From assembly GCF_023516575.1 (NCBI RefSeq), contig NZ_JAMGBE010000003.1:62001-126000 (forward strand): a stretch of DNA of 64,000 nt, in the 5' to 3' direction. The notes under the pieces are model-generated. The model was not told the origin of the DNA, ran no database searches, and was given only the letters and a program-made list of their open reading frames with translations. Below, piece after piece: positions 61,148 to 64,000 of the stretch; the stretch's first letter is position 1, and each line of letters starts with the position of its first letter. This DNA comes from Sphingomonas hankyongi. Its GTDB lineage: Bacteria > Pseudomonadota > Alphaproteobacteria > Sphingomonadales > Sphingomonadaceae. The position numbers and the translations under genes were made by a program.

Positions 61148-62119
61148 ATGCCGGTGCTTGAGGCAGAGGCCCCTGTCGGCCGTAATACCCATAAGAAGCT
61201 GGACGCCCTGATCTCCCGGGCACGTAAGAACCCCCCGGTGAAAGTGGCGGTTGCCCACCCTTGCGATCAGGTTTCGCTGGAAAGCGTCGTTGCGGCCGCG
61301 AAGCTTGGGCTGATGACGCCGATCTTGGTCGGGCCCGAAAAGCGCATTCGCGAGGTTGCCGAGCAGTACGATCTCGACATCAGCGGCTTCGAGATAGTCA
61401 ATGCGGAATATAGTCATGAATCAGCAGAGAAAGCAGTCGCGCTGGTCCGTGAGGGGCGCGCTGAGGCCTTGATGAAAGGCAGCCTGCACACTGACGAGTT
61501 GATGGCAGCAGTCGTCAAGCGCGACACCGGCCTGCGCACTTCACGCCGCATAAGCCATTGTTTCATCATGGACGTGCCCGATCACGACCAGCCGCTCATC
61601 ATCACCGACGCGGCCGTCAATATTGCGCCGGACCTCACGTCGAAGGTGCACATCGTCCAGAATGCCATCGATCTCGCCCACGCGCTTTCGAACAACGAGC
61701 CGCGGGTCGCGATCCTGAGCGCAATGGAGAGCGTCAATCCGGACGTGCCGTCCACGCTCGAAGCGGCCGCTCTCTGCAAGATGGCCGACCGGGGCCAAAT
61801 TACCGGCGCGGTCCTCGATGGACCGCTGGCTCTTGATAATGCGATCAGTCCCGAAGCGGCCGCTATCAAGAAGATATCGTCGCCCGTGGCGGGTCGTGCG
61901 AGCATCCTCGTCGTGCCAGACCTGGAAGCGGGCAACATGCTTGCGAAGAGCCTTTCCTTCCTCGCCGACGCCGACGCTGCCGGTATCGTTCTTGGGGCCA
62001 AGGTCCCGATCATCCTGACGAGCCGGGCGGACGAGGAAATGGCGCGGCTTGCATCGTGCGCCGTGGCCCAGTTGCTTGTCGCCGCGCGCCGTGCCGACAC
62101 CTCTGCCGCCATTCAATAG
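61148..62119 (+). CDS. pta: Phosphate acetyltransferase (Pta/Ptb family)
   Basis: A 323-residue protein of the phosphotransacetylase/phosphotransbutyrylase fold. Visible features are A-A-A-K-L-G-L-M-T-P-I-L-V-G, L-M-K-G-S-L-H-T, and G-Q-I-T-G-A-V-L-D-G-P-L-A-L-D-N-A near the C-terminal half, common to this short Pta/Ptb-type subfamily. It makes acetyl phosphate from acetyl-CoA and phosphate. The start at 61148 has an AAGGAAG site; an upstream in-frame ATG at 61037 would add 37 basic residues unlike the family. It is 12 bases before acetate kinase and divergent from the pyruvate formate-lyase operon. Confidence 0.9.
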   Translation: MPVLEAEAPVGRNTHKKLDALISRARKNPPVKVAVAHPCDQVSLESVVAAAKLGLMTPILVGPEKRIREVAEQYDLDISGFEIVNAEYSHESAEKAVALVREGRAEALMKGSLHTDELMAAVVKRDTGLRTSRRISHCFIMDVPDHDQPLIITDAAVNIAPDLTSKVHIVQNAIDLAHALSNNEPRVAILSAMESVNPDVPSTLEAAALCKMADRGQITGAVLDGPLALDNAISPEAAAIKKISSPVAGRASILVVPDLEAGNMLAKSLSFLADADAAGIVLGAKVPIILTSRADEEMARLASCAVAQLLVAARRADTSAAIQ

Positions 62120-62131
62120 GCGGGGGGCAAA

Positions 62132-63367
62132 ATGGCTAATCAGATTGCGGTCATCAACGCTGGCTCTTCGAGCATCAAGTTTGCCGTCTTTCATGACGAC
62201 GCGGGCCAATCCCTCATCTTCCGGGGGCAGGTGGAAAAGATCGGCGTCGCGCCCAGCCTGATGGTTGAGAATTCCGAAGGCGACACGCTCATTGAAAACG
62301 AATGGCCAGCGAAGGAGGTGAACCACCAATCGGCAACGAAAATCATCCTCCAGACGGCCATCGCGCTCCTCGGTGGCGAGACAGTCGAAGGGATTGGCCA
62401 TCGCGTCGTTCATGGAGGGACCAAGTTCACTGCGCCTGTGGAGGTGACCCCCGACGTTGTCATGGCGCTGAAATTACTGACGCCTCTGGCGCCACTGCAC
62501 CAGCCGCACAATTTATCCCCGATCGAAGCGATCATGTCGGAGGCGCCCCACATCCCGCAAGTCGCGTGTTTCGACACGGCCTTCCATCAGACGCAGCCGC
62601 ATTTGGCGCAATCCTTCGCCCTGCCGCGAGAGATCAGCGATTCTGGCGTGCGCCGATACGGCTTCCACGGCCTTTCGTACGAATTCGTCAGTGGCCGGCT
62701 ACAGACGATCGCGCCGGACCACGCGCAGAAGCGCATCATCATTGCGCACCTCGGGAATGGCGCGAGCCTATGTGCGATGCATCGGGGGCGCAGCGTGGCG
62801 ACGACGATGGGCTTTACTGCGGTCGAAGGCCTGATGATGGGGACGCGGTGCGGCTCGATCGACCCAGGGGTCCTCATCTACCTCATGGACGAAAAGGGTC
62901 TCGATGCGCGTGGGCTCGAAAATCTTATCTACAAGAAGTCCGGCCTTCTCGGAGTGTCCGGGATAACGTCCGACATGCGGGCACTGCGTTCCTCGAACGA
63001 CCCGCGAGCCCGCGAGGCGATCGATCTTTTCATCTACCGCATCGTGCGGGAGATTGGATCGCTCGCCGCGGCGCTGGGAGGTTTGGACGGAATCGTCTTC
63101 ACCGGCGGGATCGGTCAGCGTGACGCGAAGACGCGCCAGGAAGTCGTTGCGGGCTGCGCATGGCTCGGGGCTGCCATCGACAAGCAAGCCAATGCAATTG
63201 GCGAAGGCAGGATCGATGCGCCGCAGTCAACCATCCCAATCTGGGTGGTCTCTACCGACGAGGAGCGCATCATCGCCCGGCACACGGCCGATTTGATCCG
63301 ATCAGCAGCGACTAGTGAAGCCGATGTCGTAACGGCGGATGTTCCGGGGCCAACGGTTCAAGGCTGA
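62132..63367 (+). CDS. ackA: Acetate kinase
   Basis: A 411-residue ASKHA-fold kinase. V-I-N-A-G-S-S-S-I-K-F opens the protein, G-H-R-V-V-H-G-G and F-H-G-L-S-Y-E follow, then H-L-G-N-G-A-S-L and F-T-G-G-I-G-Q-R in the ATP site, all characteristic of acetate/propionate kinases. It turns acetyl phosphate and ADP into acetate and ATP, the energy-yielding step of this island. It follows pta by 12 bases. The 3' end overlaps a small minus-strand gene by 56 bases. Confidence 0.94.
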   Translation: MANQIAVINAGSSSIKFAVFHDDAGQSLIFRGQVEKIGVAPSLMVENSEGDTLIENEWPAKEVNHQSATKIILQTAIALLGGETVEGIGHRVVHGGTKFTAPVEVTPDVVMALKLLTPLAPLHQPHNLSPIEAIMSEAPHIPQVACFDTAFHQTQPHLAQSFALPREISDSGVRRYGFHGLSYEFVSGRLQTIAPDHAQKRIIIAHLGNGASLCAMHRGRSVATTMGFTAVEGLMMGTRCGSIDPGVLIYLMDEKGLDARGLENLIYKKSGLLGVSGITSDMRALRSSNDPRAREAIDLFIYRIVREIGSLAAALGGLDGIVFTGGIGQRDAKTRQEVVAGCAWLGAAIDKQANAIGEGRIDAPQSTIPIWVVSTDEERIIARHTADLIRSAATSEADVVTADVPGPTVQG

Positions 63368-63659
63368 CGGAGCGTCGCGTTCGATACCGCTCGGCCAATT
63401 CGAAATATTGCACCAAATCCTCAAGCTCACTTTCGAGCTCCGCGCGCCAATGTGGAGGCGTTCCGGGGGACAGCAAAGCTTCCGAAGTCTCCCGGATCGC
63501 CAGGAGGATGGTGCGCCTGAAGACCTGGATATTGCGGTCCCAAAAGAGGGTCGGGTCAGTATCCTGATGATCAAGAGTGCGAAGGCCGGTCTCGAGTTGC
63601 TCGATGCTAAGTGGGCGCAATTCGCCAGGGATTGCGGGCGGATTTTTCGATCGGGACAT
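63312..63659 (-). CDS. Small protein of unknown function downstream of a TonB receptor
   Basis: A 115-residue protein with normal residue composition (L-R-T-L-D-H-Q-D-T-D-P-T-L-F-W-D-R and Y-F-E-L-A-E-R-Y-R) and mainly helical character. No signal peptide or known motif. It lies 60 bases after the end of the TonB-dependent receptor on the same strand, suggesting a shared transcript. Its stop is inside the convergent acetate kinase gene. Other frames here give Arg/Ser-rich sequence, which supports this one. Confidence 0.6.
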   Translation of the reverse strand: MSRSKNPPAIPGELRPLSIEQLETGLRTLDHQDTDPTLFWDRNIQVFRRTILLAIRETSEALLSPGTPPHWRAELESELEDLVQYFELAERYRTRRSVSLEPLAPEHPPLRHRLH

Positions 63660-63719
63660 CTTCTGGAAGCTAGGTCCGGATGACGGGCCGCACTATCGGG
63701 ATTCACCCGACCGCGGACG

Positions 63720-64000
63720 TCAGAACCCCTGTTCGAAGCCGAGGCGGATCGTGCGGGGTCTAAGCGGAGTGATCTGGTCAACGCCGCCGATCGGAGCGCC
63801 GAATGCGAACCGATTGCCGACTTCGTCGGTGATGTTGGTGATGTTCAGGGTCCAGGCTCGAGCGCCTTCCGAGAGACGCACCATGAGGCCGGAATCCAAA
63901 TATTGTCCCTGCTCTTCCCCCAACTGTGGGCCGACGCCCAGACGGGAACTACCGACGTAGCGCCCATAGATGTTCGTGTGCAGCATCCAGTCGCCACCGA
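63720..64000 (-). CDS. TonB-dependent receptor, C-terminal end (5' end outside window)
   Basis: Only the last ~93 residues are present; the frame is open to the right edge. The segment H-T-N-I-Y-G-R-Y-V-G-S-S-R-L, then T-L-N-I-T-N-I-T-D-E-V-G-N-R-F-A-F-G and the terminal R-T-I-R-L-G-F-E-Q-G-F are typical of the final strands of a TonB-dependent receptor barrel, ending in Phe. The ligand cannot be inferred. Confidence 0.83.
   Translation of the reverse strand, partial: GGDWMLHTNIYGRYVGSSRLGVGPQLGEEQGQYLDSGLMVRLSEGARAWTLNITNITDEVGNRFAFGAPIGGVDQITPLRPRTIRLGFEQGF

Noticed and set aside
63302-63781. A 159-residue Arg/Ser-rich minus-strand frame overlapping the small gene at 63312-63659
   Set aside because: Its composition is frame-shift-like and it runs into the TonB receptor end; the 115-residue frame is more protein-like.

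Overview
The window looks like a chromosome segment from a high-GC alphaproteobacterium, most probably a member of the Sphingomonadales. Pointers are the gene content (TonB-dependent receptors, NodT-type and DcaP-type outer-membrane proteins, the CpaB/CpaC/CpaE/CpaF naming set of an alphaproteobacterial Tad pilus, DUF969/DUF979 proteins), frequent GTG/TTG starts and many 1-4 base gene overlaps. The taxon is inferred from family resemblance; there is no rRNA in the window. No tRNA, CRISPR array, insertion sequence or prophage was seen.

Layout. 1-3.1 kb: end of an iron-dependent alcohol dehydrogenase and a hotdog thioesterase, facing a nitronate monooxygenase/sugar-nucleotide epimerase pair. 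3.1-9.2 kb: a tightly overlapping 5-oxoproline module (fused ATP-dependent 5-oxoprolinase, DUF969 and DUF979 transporter subunits, DUF2891 protein). 9.2-15.0 kb: a complete RND efflux operon on the minus strand (adaptor, pump, outer-membrane channel). 15.3-21.7 kb: an M23 peptidase, two adjacent PAP2-type membrane proteins, two large membrane proteins of glycosyltransferase type and a small membrane protein; 17.35-20.8 kb is visibly less GC-rich than its flanks. 22.1-35.5 kb: a Tad/Flp pilus cluster with two Flp pilins (the second only 55 residues), secretin, ATPases, TadB/TadC, three pseudopilin/TadG-like proteins, a TPR-LytR_C fusion and its own prepilin peptidase. 35.5-36.9 kb: a lone GH43-type enzyme.

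37.0-48.4 kb: a XRE-cupin regulator divergent from a seven-gene, nearly gapless set: serine hydrolase, enolase-superfamily epimerase (DgcA type), POT peptide transporter, TonB-dependent receptor, DUF1611 protein (DgcN type), YkvI-like transporter and a D-aminoacylase-like amidohydrolase. Read together this is a candidate system for importing peptides that contain D-amino acids and feeding D-glutamate into metabolism. 48.5-54.7 kb: PPK2 polyphosphate kinase, SulP transporter, ATP synthase subunits a and b without subunit c, a TerB-domain protein whose N-terminus resembles the mitochondrial F1 inhibitor IF1, and a DcaP-type porin.

54.8-63.4 kb: a fermentation island. On the minus strand run a Tat-signal L-serine dehydratase, an MFS transporter, pyruvate formate-lyase and its activase; divergently run phosphotransacetylase and acetate kinase. 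Together they would convert serine to acetate, formate, ammonia and ATP, which is unexpected in a lineage usually regarded as respiratory. The window ends with a small unknown gene and the C-terminus of another TonB-dependent receptor.

The observations most worth following up are the IF1-like/TerB fusion beside orphan F0 genes, the exported-looking serine dehydratase within a fermentation module, and the D-amino-acid cluster with an amidohydrolase lacking its usual HxH metal motif.
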